Part shown: one piece after another, positions 4,811 to 5,071 of the stretch
How the letters are laid out: every line of letters begins with the position of its first letter
Numbering within the stretch: the stretch's first letter is position 1
NCBI GenBank assembly: GCA_002329405.1
Contig: DCTE01000192.1
Coordinates: forward strand, 1 to 5,071
Direction: 5' to 3'
Origin: Ruminococcaceae bacterium UBA1448
GTDB taxonomy: Bacteria; Bacillota; Clostridia; Oscillospirales; Ruminococcaceae
Length of the DNA: 5,071 nt
Notes under the pieces: model-generated
What the model was told of the DNA's origin: nothing
The model's database searches: none
What the model saw: only the letters and a program-made list of their open reading frames with translations
Translations under genes and position numbers: made by a program

Positions 4811-5071
4811 CTACCGCCGCCGGAATTCCGTATCCTCCGGGCAGCGTTTTTTCATTTCCTCAAAAAACGCCTGTTTCTCAATCACCGCAATCATGACCAG
4901 CATGTCTTTTCCATATCTGATCTCGATTCTGTCCAGCGATGCGGCAAGGGAGGAGAGCGGACAATGGGTCTCGGACAGGGCACGGATATCGTCATAACGT
5001 ATCGCCAGCTGAACCGGACCGAAAACGATGACCAGTCCCTGCGCCTCCAGACGGACATAGTTCCGCCAGAC
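4811..5071 (-). CDS. Bacterial PH-domain (bPH_4-like) protein, partial, N-terminus outside window
   Basis: Only the last 86 residues and the stop are visible; the frame is open to the right edge, so the start lies beyond it. The segment runs as alternating beta-strands, then SLAASLDRIEIRYGKD (visible 40-55), then IEKQAFFEEMKKRCPE (visible 64-79) and an arginine-rich end. In the bPH_4 family (formerly DUF1200, YyaB-like) the typical ending is an A-L-S-x-D-R-L/I-x-I-x-Y-G strand, an SP-K-D-K-E-x-F helix and a lysine-rich tail, which this matches well. Such proteins usually have one or two N-terminal membrane helices before the domain; none are visible here because that part is cut off. The function of the family is not established. 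A dedicated terminator follows, so it is transcribed separately from the sigma operon. Confidence 0.7.
   Translation of the reverse strand, partial: VWRNYVRLEAQGLVIVFGPVQLAIRYDDIRALSETHCPLSSLAASLDRIEIRYGKDMLVMIAVIEKQAFFEEMKKRCPEDTEFRRR

Noticed and set aside
4425..4997. 190-residue plus-strand open frame at the right end
   Set aside because: It crosses the sigma-factor gene, its promoters, a terminator and the PH-domain gene, which all make sense on the opposite strand.
1..5071. CRISPR array, tRNA or insertion sequence
   Set aside because: No evenly spaced identical repeats with unique spacers, no cloverleaf with a CCA-type end, and no transposase frame or long flanking inverted repeats were seen. 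The only tandem repeats are the coding 33-bp units.

Overview
The window looks like a chromosomal segment of a Gram-positive Clostridia-type bacterium, most likely a gut Oscillospiraceae/Ruminococcaceae relative. The grounds are moderate G+C by eye, purine-rich Shine-Dalgarno sites (AGGAGG, AAGGGG, AAAGGAG), Rho-independent hairpins at most gene ends, and a zf-HC2 anti-sigma N-terminus of the kind typical of Firmicutes. This placement rests on sequence style and remembered family resemblance, not on any search. I see no tRNA, rRNA, CRISPR array, transposase or integrase.

Layout. Positions 1-263 hold no convincing gene but several palindromes: a 10-bp hairpin at 1-23, three smaller ones between 30 and 99, and a 20-bp hairpin at 188-234. 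Two plus-strand genes follow: a GNAT-family N-acetyltransferase (264-896), and a PLP-dependent class I/II aminotransferase of the LL-diaminopimelate-aminotransferase-like type (1003-2172) with its own sigma-A-type promoter at 939-967. A bidirectional terminator (about 2188-2230) separates them from the minus-strand genes. In transcription order, from the right edge leftward, those are the C-terminal part of a bacterial PH-domain (bPH_4-like) protein running off the window (4811-5071), its terminator (4763-4797), an ECF sigma factor (4186-4677), a four-helix zinc-finger anti-sigma factor (3344-4183) two bases downstream, a terminator (3292-3335), and a membrane-anchored M15 (VanY/LdcB-type) peptidoglycan carboxypeptidase (2312-3199).

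How the genes may work together. Sigma and anti-sigma genes are almost certainly one translationally coupled operon. The anti-sigma protein would hold the sigma factor at the membrane through its N-terminal zinc finger and sense something outside the cell through a roughly 100-residue loop. Upstream of the sigma gene an ECF-like promoter (TGTAAG-16-CGAC) overlaps a sigma-A-like one. The carboxypeptidase, which would trim stem peptides in the wall, is next in line and has its own promoter, where a perfect TATAAT coincides with an ECF-like TGAAAC element. This suggests, without proving, a small envelope-stress module. The two plus-strand metabolic genes look unrelated to it.

The most notable observations are the candidate sigma/anti-sigma/carboxypeptidase regulon, four 33-bp tandem repeats encoding the carboxypeptidase's wall-spanning linker, two terminators that share the same 12-bp palindromic arms, and the hairpin-rich left edge.
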